Shown here piece by piece: positions 1 through 6,847 of a stretch of 64,000 nt of DNA. The stretch covers positions 5,022,001-5,086,000 of the forward strand of contig NZ_JAUSYH010000001.1 of NCBI RefSeq assembly GCF_030816715.1, given 5' to 3'. The position numbers and the translations under genes are program-made. Numbering within the stretch: position 1 is the first letter of the stretch; every line of letters begins with the position of its first letter. The notes beneath the pieces were generated by a model. It did not search any database. It saw nothing but the letters and a program-made list of their open reading frames with translations, and was not told where the DNA came from. The DNA comes from Streptomyces achromogenes. Its GTDB lineage: Bacteria > Actinomycetota > Actinomycetes > Streptomycetales > Streptomycetaceae.

Positions 1-36
1 ACGTGTTTCGTGGCGGGTTTCGGGGGAATCAACGGG

Positions 37-57
37 ACCCCATGGCAGTCATGGGGT
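37..57. repeat. 8-bp inverted repeat upstream of the SH3-like gene
   Basis: Arms ACCCCATG and CATGGGGT are separated by 5 bases and end 20 bases before the start codon at 77. It may be a hairpin in the 5' leader or an operator. I see no clear promoter because the upstream sequence is cut by the window edge. Confidence 0.4.
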
Positions 58-76
58 GCAACGGGGGAGGTTTCAC

Positions 77-394
77 ATGTCTGTCGACCACGTGGAAGAG
101 GCGGGGAACAGCGACGCGGCGGAGGCCGCGACCGCGACCGCGGCGCTCGCCTACTATCCGGTCGCGCCGGGGGTCCGGCTCAACGTGCGCAGCGGTCCCG
201 GCACCGGCTACTCGGTCGTCCGGGTCCTGTCCGAGGGCGCGAAGGTCCCCGTCTTCTGCCAGTGCCCGGGCACGTCGGTCTCCGGGCCGTACGGCACCAC
301 GAACATCTGGGACAACATCGCCGACGGCCAGTTCGTCTCGGACGCCTACATTCGCACGGGCAGCGACGGCTACATCGCACCGCGCTGCTCCTGA
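77..394 (+). CDS. small SH3-like domain protein
   Basis: 105 residues. The ATG at 77 is chosen because a GGGGGAGG ribosome binding site lies 6 bases upstream; an earlier in-frame start at 56 has none. Residues about 32-100 (PGVRLNVRSGPGTGYSVV onwards) match bacterial SH3 (SH3b) domains, which usually bind peptidoglycan or peptides. There is no signal peptide or membrane segment, so a cytoplasmic place or non-classical export is implied. Three cysteines (a CQC pair in mid-protein and one next to the C-terminus) could form a disulfide. The specific role is unknown and nothing nearby suggests a partner. Confidence 0.75.
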   Translation: MSVDHVEEAGNSDAAEAATATAALAYYPVAPGVRLNVRSGPGTGYSVVRVLSEGAKVPVFCQCPGTSVSGPYGTTNIWDNIADGQFVSDAYIRTGSDGYIAPRCS

Positions 395-705
395 GCACAC
401 CTGATCCCGGGGGCGGGGATACCGGACCGAGGCCCCGGGCGCCTGGGACCGGCGCCTGCGACCCGACCACTGGGGTCCGGGCGGCTGAAACCAGGCAGCT
501 GGAACCCGGGCGGCCGGGACCCGGGCGTGGCGAATCCGCGCGACAACGGGGCCCGGCCTGCCCGGCCCGCGCTGCCCCGTTCCCCCCGGCCCCGCCCCTC
601 GGCGGCTCGCGGGGCGGGTGGTCTGCGGGCACCCACCCGGTGGGCCGTCCGTGCTCTGTGGCACCCACCCGGCCGCCCGCCCGCGCCCGGAGCCATAATC
701 GTCCC
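395..705. other. intergenic region without a supported gene
   Basis: 311 bases of GC-rich DNA. Short near-repeats are visible (CCCGGGCGG-like blocks around 500-530; GGCACCCACCCGG-like blocks around 627-640 and 659-672). The only promoter-like signal is the CATAAT box at 694-699 that serves the next gene. Open frames here have no ribosome binding site and I do not call them. Confidence 0.6.
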
Positions 706-708
706 GTG
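694..708 (+). promoter_or_regulatory. -10 box of a leaderless promoter
   Basis: CATAAT at 694-699 is followed by 6 bases and then the GTG start at 706. Transcription would start on or next to the start codon, and no ribosome binding site is present. Confidence 0.5.
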
Positions 709-1275
709 AGCGACGAAAACGGCACCCCGGACAGTCCGCCGGAACCCCGGGACGCCGCCGAGGTCTCCCCGGGCGCCCCCGCCGGCCCGGCAGGAGACCC
801 TGTCGGCGCCGGCCCGCGCCCCGAACCCCTCCGCTTCTTCGGCACCACCTGGCTGAACCACGACGGCGGCCCCCGGGGCTACGCCGTCCGGCGCGGCGCG
901 GTCGCCCTCGGCTCACTGCTCGCCGTCGTCGGCTCGTGCCTCGTCCTGCGTTTCGCCTACCAGGGCATCGCGATCGCCGATCTGGGCGGCTTCGTGACCG
1001 TCCTGGTCGTCGTGATGTTCGCGGTGTGCAGCGCGCTCGCCTTCCGGAACACCTGGGACGGCTTCGCCAAGCGCCCCGACCCCGACCGCCAGGCCTCCCT
1101 GCGCGGTCTGCTGGCGGTCGGCTTCGTCGGCTCGCTGCTCGCGTACTTCTTCCGCGCGCTCACCGAGGCGCCCGGCGAGAGACTCCACCGCGAGGAGTAC
1201 GAGGCGGCCCGCCTCCAGTACGAACGCCGCACGAAGCGGCGCACCGGCAACCCCTCGAAGAAGCGCCGCCGCTGA
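706..1275 (+). CDS. small integral membrane protein of unknown function
   Basis: 189 residues, GTG start placed by the -10 box 6 bases upstream (leaderless type); longer in-frame starts upstream have no signal. The N-terminal 45 residues are Pro/Ala/Glu-rich and probably disordered. Three hydrophobic segments follow at about 58-79, 84-106 and 128-148. A basic tail (RRTKRRTGNPSKKRRR) at the C-terminus is likely cytoplasmic. I do not recognise a named family. It is upstream of, but separate from, a methyltransferase gene with its own start signals. Confidence 0.7.
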   Translation: MSDENGTPDSPPEPRDAAEVSPGAPAGPAGDPVGAGPRPEPLRFFGTTWLNHDGGPRGYAVRRGAVALGSLLAVVGSCLVLRFAYQGIAIADLGGFVTVLVVVMFAVCSALAFRNTWDGFAKRPDPDRQASLRGLLAVGFVGSLLAYFFRALTEAPGERLHREEYEAARLQYERRTKRRTGNPSKKRRR

Positions 1276-1331
1276 GCCGTGCCGAGCGGGGCCCCGTTCC
1301 CCTCCCCGCCCACTCCCGCCACCATGGCCCC

Positions 1332-2105
1332 ATGACGGCTTCCACTCCCGCTTCCCTCCACGCGGCCCGAGCCCGTTCCTTCGACGCCGCCGCGGCCCAG
1401 TACGCCGCGAACCGGCCCTCCTACCCGAACGCCCTCTTCGACGTGATCGAGGATCTCGCCGGCCGTCCCCTCGCCGGCGCGCGGACGGCGGACGTCGGGG
1501 CCGGCACCGGCCTCTCGACCGCGCGACTGCACGCCCGCGGCGCGGACGTCCTCGCCGTCGAACCCGGAGACGGCATGGCCGCGCAACTGCGCCTGACCCT
1601 TCCCGGCGTGCCGGTCGTCCGCGGCGACGGCAACCGCCTGCCGCTGGCCCGTTCCAGCGTCGACTTCCTCACCTACGCCCAGTCCTGGCACTGGACCGAC
1701 CCGGCGCGCTCGGTCCCGGAGGCGCTGCGGGTGCTGCGTCCCGGCGGCGCTCTGGCTCTGTGGTGGAACACCGACGCCCTCGACGTGCCCTGGCTCGCCG
1801 AGGCCGCGGAACGCATCGGACGCCGCTTCGGGCAGAACGCCGGCGCCGGCAACAAGAACGTGGACACCCGCGTCGTCGACCCGGAGGGCCGCCTCGACCT
1901 CGTCCACCGCACGGTCCGCTGGAGCCGCCGGGTCCCCGTGGACACGCATCTGGCCAACATCGGCAGCCATTCGATCTTCCTGGTCCACGGCGAGGAGGCA
2001 GCCGCCGCCTTCCTCGCCGAGGAACGCGACCACCTGATACGGGCCTTCCCAGACGGCATCGTCGAAGAGGTCTACGACGTCATCCTGCTCCTCGCCAAGG
2101 CCTGA
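1332..2105 (+). CDS. class I SAM-dependent methyltransferase
   Basis: 257 residues. Motif I DVGAGTG at 54-60 binds S-adenosylmethionine, VEPG at 77-80 is the acidic strand-2 motif, and LRPGGAL at 135-141 is the post-III motif of Methyltransf_11/25 proteins. The fold belongs to the UbiE/BioC-like group that methylates small molecules; the substrate is not predictable. ATG at 1332 has no ribosome binding site; CACCAT at 1320-1325 with a 6-base gap could be a weak leaderless -10 box. A strong hairpin at 2175-2211 ends the transcript, so it is probably monocistronic. Confidence 0.85.
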   Translation: MTASTPASLHAARARSFDAAAAQYAANRPSYPNALFDVIEDLAGRPLAGARTADVGAGTGLSTARLHARGADVLAVEPGDGMAAQLRLTLPGVPVVRGDGNRLPLARSSVDFLTYAQSWHWTDPARSVPEALRVLRPGGALALWWNTDALDVPWLAEAAERIGRRFGQNAGAGNKNVDTRVVDPEGRLDLVHRTVRWSRRVPVDTHLANIGSHSIFLVHGEEAAAAFLAEERDHLIRAFPDGIVEEVYDVILLLAKA

Positions 2106-2174
2106 CCCGCCCGCCGGTATCCCCACCCTCTCCTCCTCCGTCTCCCTCCCTTCGTCCTTCCTCCCCGTCCGACC

Positions 2175-2211
2175 GTGCGCGGCGGCCCTCACCTCCAGGG
2201 CCGCCGCGCAC
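2175..2211 (+). terminator. 15-bp stem transcription terminator
   Basis: GTGCGCGGCGGCCCT pairs perfectly with AGGGCCGCCGCGCAC across a 7-base loop, about 70 bases after the methyltransferase stop. There is no U-run, which is usual for Streptomyces terminators. Confidence 0.7.
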
Positions 2212-2280
2212 ACATGTGCGGCCTCCCCGAAGCCCCCCCGCCCCACTCCTCCCCGCCCTGCTCCACCCCCGCGCCGCGAC

Positions 2281-2325
2281 TTGACGACGCCCCTCACCGC
2301 GAGCATTATTCATCACATGATGAAT
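2281..2325 (+). promoter_or_regulatory. strong promoter with an operator palindrome over the start codon
   Basis: TTGACG (2281-2286), 17 bases, CATTAT (2304-2309), then ATG at 2317 after 7 bases: a near-consensus housekeeping promoter giving a leaderless mRNA. A perfect inverted repeat ATTCATCA-CA-TGATGAAT at 2308-2325 covers the end of the -10 box, the transcription start and the start codon. A repressor bound here would block both RNA polymerase and the ribosome. The likely binder is a GntR-, TetR- or PadR-type regulator; no such gene is adjacent. Confidence 0.7.
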
Positions 2326-3117
2326 TCCAGGCGGCCCGGCGCCCGCCCACCTGACGCACCCGCCGTACGCGCCGAAGGCCTGACCGTGGTCCGCGGCCCG
2401 CGCACCGTCCTGCACGCCCTCGACTTCACCGTCCCCCGCGGCCAGATCACCGGCCTGCTCGGGCCCTCCGGCTGCGGCAAGTCGACCCTCATGCGGTCGA
2501 TCGTCGGCACCCAGGCCAAGGTCGCCGGGACCCTCGACGTGCTGGGCCGTCCCGCCGGCCACGCCGCCCTCCGCACCCGCATCGGTTACGTCACCCAGGC
2601 CCCGTCGGTCTACGACGACCTGACGATCCGCCAGAACCTGGACTACTTCGCCGCGATCCTCGACCCGGGCCGGGCGGCAGCGGACCGCCGCCAGGAGAAC
2701 GTCACCCGGGCCATCGCCGACGTGGACCTCACCACCCACGCCGACGCCCTCGCCGGCAACCTCTCCGGCGGTCAGCGCAACCGGGTCTCCCTGGCCGTCG
2801 CCCTGCTGGGCGCCCCGGAACTTCTGGTCCTCGACGAACCGACCGTCGGTCTGGACCCGGTCCTGCGCCGCGACCTCTGGAACCTCTTCCACGACATCGC
2901 CGCCACCCGGGGCGCGACCCTCCTCGTCTCCTCCCACGTCATGGACGAGGCCGAGCGCTGCCACCGCCTGCTCCTCATGCGCGAGGGCGAGATCCTCGCC
3001 GACGCCACCCCCGACGAACTGCGCACCCGCACCGACGCGGAGACGGTCGAGTCGGCCTTCCTGCACCTGGTGGACGCCGCGACGGAAGCGGCCCGCGCGA
3101 AGGAGACCACCCGATGA
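2317..3117 (+). CDS. ABC transporter ATP-binding protein (drug/lipid exporter type)
   Basis: 266 residues from ATG 2317. A TTG at 2281 would extend the frame, but that TTG is the -35 hexamer, so I reject it. Walker A GPSGCGKS at 49-56, Q-loop Q94, signature LSGGQ at 149-153 and Walker B LLVLDEP at 169-175 are all intact, so it should hydrolyse ATP. It belongs to the DrrA/NodI-like group that pairs with ABC-2 permeases and usually exports hydrophobic compounds. The stop overlaps the next ATG (ATGA at 3114), so the two subunits are translationally coupled. Expression is probably controlled by the operator on its start codon. Confidence 0.93.
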   Translation: MMNSRRPGARPPDAPAVRAEGLTVVRGPRTVLHALDFTVPRGQITGLLGPSGCGKSTLMRSIVGTQAKVAGTLDVLGRPAGHAALRTRIGYVTQAPSVYDDLTIRQNLDYFAAILDPGRAAADRRQENVTRAIADVDLTTHADALAGNLSGGQRNRVSLAVALLGAPELLVLDEPTVGLDPVLRRDLWNLFHDIAATRGATLLVSSHVMDEAERCHRLLLMREGEILADATPDELRTRTDAETVESAFLHLVDAATEAARAKETTR

Positions 3118-3923
3118 CCACCACCACGCCCCCCGAGACCCCGGGCGCCCCCGCCCCCGTCCGCGCACCCGCCCCGACCGGTGCCCTGAACGCCTCCCGG
3201 ACCGCCGCCACGGCCGCCCGCGTCCTGCGCCAACTGCGCCACGACCCCCGCACCATCGCGCTGATGATCCTCATCCCCTGCGTGATGCTGTTCCTGCTCC
3301 GGTACGTCTTCGACGGCAGCCCCCGGACCTTCGACAACGTCGGCGCGTCCCTGCTGGGCATCTTCCCGCTGATCACGATGTTCCTGGTCACGTCCATCGC
3401 CACCCTGCGCGAACGCACCTCGGGCACCCTCGAACGCCTCCTCGCGATGCCCCTCGGCAAGGGCGACCTCATCGCCGGCTACGCCCTGGCCTTCGGCGCC
3501 CTCGCGATCGTCCAGTCGGCCCTCGCCACCGGCCTGGCCGTCTGGTTCCTCGACCTGGACGTCACCGGCAGCCCCTGGCTGCTCCTCCTGGTAGCCCTCC
3601 TCGACGCGCTGCTCGGCACCGCCCTCGGCCTCTTCGTCTCGGCGTTCGCCGCCTCCGAGTTCCAGGCGGTCCAGTTCATGCCGGCGGTGATCTTCCCCCA
3701 GCTCCTCCTCTGCGGCCTCTTCGCCCCGCGCGACACCATGCACCCCGCTCTGGAGACCCTCTCCGACGTCCTCCCCATGTCGTACGCGGTCGACGGCATG
3801 AACGAGGTCCTCACCCACACCGACATGACGGCCACCTTCGTACGGGACGTCCTCATCGTCGGCGGCTGCGCCCTCCTCGTCCTCTGCCTGGGCGCCGCAA
3901 CCCTCCGACGCCGTACGCAGTGA
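3114..3923 (+). CDS. ABC-2 type transporter permease
   Basis: 269 residues with about six hydrophobic segments (near 45-62, 80-100, 125-148, 158-180, 190-206 and 246-262 by eye) and the ABC-2 membrane fold. The motif RERTSGTLERLLAMPL before the third segment is typical of the coupling region of DrrB-like permeases. It should form the membrane half of an exporter with the ATPase encoded just upstream, with which it shares an ATGA overlap. The N-terminal 25 residues are Pro/Ala-rich. The substrate is unknown. Confidence 0.92.
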   Translation: MTTTTPPETPGAPAPVRAPAPTGALNASRTAATAARVLRQLRHDPRTIALMILIPCVMLFLLRYVFDGSPRTFDNVGASLLGIFPLITMFLVTSIATLRERTSGTLERLLAMPLGKGDLIAGYALAFGALAIVQSALATGLAVWFLDLDVTGSPWLLLLVALLDALLGTALGLFVSAFAASEFQAVQFMPAVIFPQLLLCGLFAPRDTMHPALETLSDVLPMSYAVDGMNEVLTHTDMTATFVRDVLIVGGCALLVLCLGAATLRRRTQ

Positions 3924-3963
3924 GACCCCACCCTCCCGAATCCCAGCCCGCGCCCGGTTCCCA

Positions 3964-4048
3964 GCCCGTCCGGCGTTTGAGGACGGCCCGTCCCGGGCCG
4001 AACCGGGGGCCTGGGGGCAGCGCCCCCAGGGACGGGACGGGACGGGAC
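3964..4048 (+). repeat. dispersed intergenic element with hairpin and GGGAC microsatellite
   Basis: The block contains the word CGGCGTTTGAGGACGG, a CCTGGGGGC-AGC-GCCCCCAGG hairpin (4010-4030) and four copies of GGGAC (4029-4048). From memory this arrangement is scattered between genes in many Streptomyces genomes. The hairpin probably terminates the ABC transporter transcript. A related hairpin (CCCGGGGGC...GCCCCCGGG) follows hemD at 31548. Confidence 0.6.
4010..4030 (+). terminator. hairpin terminator after the ABC transporter
   Basis: CCTGGGGGC pairs with GCCCCCAGG over a three-base AGC loop, 87 bases after the permease stop. There is no U-tail. Confidence 0.6.
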
Positions 4049-4187
4049 GGCGGGGGCGAAAACCCACGTCCGCCCACCGGACGCGCCAGCCGGACCAGCA
4101 CCCCCGGTGCGAGGATGATCCCGGTCGACGACGGCATCACCGCGGCGCGCGCGCCCACCCCGCACCCCTCCGGAGGACCCCCCAGCC

Positions 4188-5000
4188 ATGACCCAGAAAG
4201 TCGCAGTCCTCGGCACCGGCAAGATCGGCGAAGCCCTCCTCAGCGGCATGATCCGCGGCGGCTGGCCCCTCGCCGACCTCCTCGTCACCGCCCGCCGCCC
4301 CGAGCGCGCCGAAGAACTCCGCACCCGCTACGGGGTCACCCCGGTCACCAACGCCGAGGCCGCCAAGTCCGCCGACACCCTGATCCTCACGGTGAAGCCG
4401 CAGGACATGGGCACCCTCCTCGCCGAACTCGCCGACCACGTCCCGGCCGACCGCCTGGTCATCAGCGGAGCGGCCGGCATCCCCACCTCGTTCTTCGAGG
4501 AGCGCCTCGCCCCCGGCACCCCCGTCGTCCGCGTCATGACGAACACCCCCGCCCTCGTCGACGAGGCCATGTCCGTCATCTCCGCCGGCACCCACGCCAC
4601 CGCCGACCACCTCGTGCACACCGAGGAGATCTTCGGCGCCGTCGGCAAGACGCTCCGCGTCCCGGAGTCCCAGCAGGACGCCTGCACCGCGCTCTCCGGC
4701 AGCGGCCCGGCCTACTTCTTCTACCTGGTCGAAGCCATGACGGACGCCGGCATCCTGCTCGGCCTGCCCCGCGACAAGGCCCACGACCTGATCGTCCAGT
4801 CCGCGATCGGCGCCGCCACGATGCTCCGCGACAGCGGCGAGCACCCGGTCAAGCTCCGCGAGAACGTCACGTCACCCGCCGGCACCACCATCAACGCGAT
4901 CCGCGAACTCGAGAACCACGGCGTACGGGCCGCGCTCATCGCCGCCCTGGAGGCCGCCCGCGACCGCAGCCGCGCACTGGCCTCCGGCAAAAAGGACTGA
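4188..5000 (+). CDS. proC: pyrroline-5-carboxylate reductase
   Basis: 270 residues, the usual length. It catalyses the last step of proline synthesis, NAD(P)H reduction of 1-pyrroline-5-carboxylate. The N-terminal Rossmann motif VLGTGKIGEALL (GxGxxG at 8-13) binds the nucleotide, and ALSGSGPAYFFYLVEAMTD near residue 170 is the family signature that lines the proline site. ATG 4188 follows a CGGAGG ribosome binding site at 4171-4176. The gene stands alone. Its last codons and stop belong to the first copy of an 18-bp tandem repeat. Confidence 0.96.
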   Translation: MTQKVAVLGTGKIGEALLSGMIRGGWPLADLLVTARRPERAEELRTRYGVTPVTNAEAAKSADTLILTVKPQDMGTLLAELADHVPADRLVISGAAGIPTSFFEERLAPGTPVVRVMTNTPALVDEAMSVISAGTHATADHLVHTEEIFGAVGKTLRVPESQQDACTALSGSGPAYFFYLVEAMTDAGILLGLPRDKAHDLIVQSAIGAATMLRDSGEHPVKLRENVTSPAGTTINAIRELENHGVRAALIAALEAARDRSRALASGKKD

Positions 5001-5083
5001 CCCGCCGAACAGGACTGACCTGGCAAGAAGGACCGACCCGCAGAGCAGGACGGACCCGGCAAGAAGGATCGACCTGACCTGCC
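4994..5083 (+). repeat. five tandem 18-bp repeats over the proC stop codon
   Basis: Units start at 4994, 5012, 5030, 5048 and 5066, each beginning GGAC or GGAT followed by a GACC core; alternate units are most alike, giving a 36-bp higher-order period. The first unit includes the proC TGA. In the proC frame the array reads as a repeating Lys-Lys-Asp / Glu-Gln-Asp pattern interrupted by two stops. It looks like slippage-driven expansion in the intergenic region. Confidence 0.8.
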
Positions 5084-5122
5084 GGGAAGAACCGGCCCCG
5101 GGGAAGGCGAGCGGCCCGGCGG

Positions 5123-5710
5123 TCACCCGCCGGCCGCCCCCACGATCTCCTTCGTGGTCACCACGCGCGCGAACCCGCCCCCGTGCAGCGACACCGCCGA
5201 GGCCTGCGCCAGCTCCTCGGCGCTCCGCCGCCAGCCGAACGGCCCCTCCAGGCCGAACGTGTAGGTCGCGTCGTACGCGAACAGCACGTCGTACCCGAGG
5301 TTCCCGCCCATCCGTGCCGTCGTCTCCGCGCACATGTTGGTCTGGATCCCGGCCACCACGATCTGCGTGATCCCCTGAGCCGTCAGCCAGGCCCCCAGAT
5401 CCGGCGTCCCGAGGAAGGCCGAGTTCACGGTCTTCGTGACGAGCAGCTCCGCCCCCGGGCCCCGTCCCCTTCTCTCCTGCACGTACTCCTTGAAGTCGTT
5501 CCCCTGATACCCCGTCCGCAACGGGGACCGCGGCCCCGACGAGTCGTGCCGCACGAACACGACCGGCCGCCCCGAGGCCTGCCAGGCGTCGATGAGGGCG
5601 GCGATGTTGTCGTCCGCCTCCGGATTGTTCCGCTCACCCCAGAACCCGAGTTCCTCGAAACCCTTCTGCACGTCCACGACCACCAGCGCTGCGTTCTCTG
5701 CGATGTCCAT
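5123..5710 (-). CDS. isochorismatase-family cysteine hydrolase
   Basis: 195 residues from ATG 5710; a GTG at 5716 is possible but sits too close to the AGG ribosome binding site. The catalytic triad of the family is complete: D13 (VVDVQKGF), K93 (LVTKTVNSAF) and C127 (GIQTNMCAETTAR). Such enzymes hydrolyse isochorismate, nicotinamide or other amides; this one is not specific enough to assign a substrate. The gene is divergent from a DJ-1/AraC regulator, with a perfect 14-bp palindrome between them, so it is a likely target of that regulator. From memory, this pairing recurs in Streptomyces. Confidence 0.88.
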   Translation of the reverse strand: MDIAENAALVVVDVQKGFEELGFWGERNNPEADDNIAALIDAWQASGRPVVFVRHDSSGPRSPLRTGYQGNDFKEYVQERRGRGPGAELLVTKTVNSAFLGTPDLGAWLTAQGITQIVVAGIQTNMCAETTARMGGNLGYDVLFAYDATYTFGLEGPFGWRRSAEELAQASAVSLHGGGFARVVTTKEIVGAAGG

Positions 5711-5755
5711 GCCCACGATCCTGCCGCCGCCCGGGAACCCGCCCCAGAGGCACTG

Positions 5756-5775
5756 AAGCCATCGATCGATGGTTT
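5756..5775. promoter_or_regulatory. palindromic operator between divergent genes
   Basis: CCATCGATCGATGG at 5759-5772 is a perfect 14-bp palindrome, extended by two more matching pairs to 5756-5775. It lies 11 bases before the AraC-type start and 46 bases before the isochorismatase start, a position that could control both. Confidence 0.55.
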
Positions 5776-5785
5776 ACTGCCAGCC

Positions 5786-6847
5786 ATGAAGAAGCCCGCG
5801 CACCGGGTCGCCCTCGTCGCGTTCCCCGGCATCCGCGCCTTCGACGTCTCCGTCATCACCGAGGTCTGGGGCGCCGACCGCACCGACCGCGGCGCCCCCG
5901 CCTTCGATCTGCGCCGCGTCGCCGCCGACCCCGCCGCGCCCGTCCCGATGCGCGGCGGCATGGCCCTCCTCCCGGACCGCACCCTCGCCTGGCTCTCCCG
6001 CGCCGACCTGATCCTCGTCCCCGGCCTGGACGACCACCTCACTCCCGCCCCCGCCGCCGTCCTCGACGCCCTCCGCCGGGCCCACGCCCGCGGCACCACC
6101 CTCGCCGCCCTCTGCGGCGGCGCCTTCACCCTCGCCCAGGCCGGCCTCCTGGACGGCCGCCGAGCGATCACCCACTGGAACCTCGTCGACCTCCTGCGCA
6201 CCCTCCACCCCCGGGTCACCGTCGTGCCCGACGCCCTCTTCATCGAGGACGACAACATCTGGACCGCCGCCGGCACGGCAGCCGGCATCGACCTCTGCCT
6301 CCACCTGGTCCGCCGCTCCCACGGCGCGGAAGCGGCCGCCACCATCGCCCGCTCGATGGTCACCGCCCCCTTCCGCACCGGCACCCAGGCCCAGTTCATC
6401 GAGCACCCCACGCCCCGCTCGGACCGGGACGCCGACGCCCTCGCCACCGTGCGCGAACACGCCCTGCGCCGACTGCACGAACCGCTCACCGTCGCCGACC
6501 TCGCCGCGCAGGCCGGCATGTCCCCGCGCAGTTTCGCCCGCCACTTCAGGGCCGAGACCGGGGTCACCCCCCTGCGCTGGCTCCTCGACCAGCGCGTCGC
6601 CGCCGCCCAGCGACTCCTCGAACGCACGGACCTCGCCATGCCGGAGGTCGCCCGGCGCGCCGGCTTCGGCAGCGAGGTCACGATGCGCCAGCACTTCGCC
6701 TCACGCCTCGCCACCAGCCCCCGCGCCTACCGAGCCGCGTTCAACGCCTCCTCCGCCACCGACTCCGCAGCGGCCCCCGGCAGCGGCTCCGCCACCGATT
6801 CGGCCACCGAGTCCGTCAGCGGCGGAAGCAGTCCGATCGCGCGATAG
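5786..6847 (+). CDS. GlxA-type transcriptional regulator (DJ-1/PfpI domain plus AraC helix-turn-helix)
   Basis: 353 residues from ATG 5786; the open frame runs much further upstream, but that part is antisense to the isochorismatase gene. Residues 8-180 form a DJ-1/PfpI (class I glutamine amidotransferase-like) domain with the nucleophile-elbow cysteine C110 in AALCGGAF. Residues about 235-318 form the double AraC helix-turn-helix (LTVADLAAQAGMSPRSFARH and MPEVARRAGFGSEVTMRQH). A Ser/Ala/Thr-rich tail ends the protein. It probably senses a small molecule and controls itself and the divergent hydrolase. Its 3' end overlaps trpS on the other strand by 121 bases. Confidence 0.9.
   Translation: MKKPAHRVALVAFPGIRAFDVSVITEVWGADRTDRGAPAFDLRRVAADPAAPVPMRGGMALLPDRTLAWLSRADLILVPGLDDHLTPAPAAVLDALRRAHARGTTLAALCGGAFTLAQAGLLDGRRAITHWNLVDLLRTLHPRVTVVPDALFIEDDNIWTAAGTAAGIDLCLHLVRRSHGAEAAATIARSMVTAPFRTGTQAQFIEHPTPRSDRDADALATVREHALRRLHEPLTVADLAAQAGMSPRSFARHFRAETGVTPLRWLLDQRVAAAQRLLERTDLAMPEVARRAGFGSEVTMRQHFASRLATSPRAYRAAFNASSATDSAAAPGSGSATDSATESVSGGSSPIAR

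Noticed and set aside
527..709. 60-codon frame in the first intergenic region
   Set aside because: Pro/Arg-rich translation without ribosome binding site; typical shadow frame in GC-rich DNA.
2281..2316. TTG start for the ABC ATPase at 2281
   Set aside because: That TTG is the -35 hexamer of a clear promoter whose transcript begins near ATG 2317.
5183..5785. N-terminal extension of the DJ-1/AraC regulator
   Set aside because: It is antisense to the isochorismatase gene; the DJ-1 domain begins right after ATG 5786.
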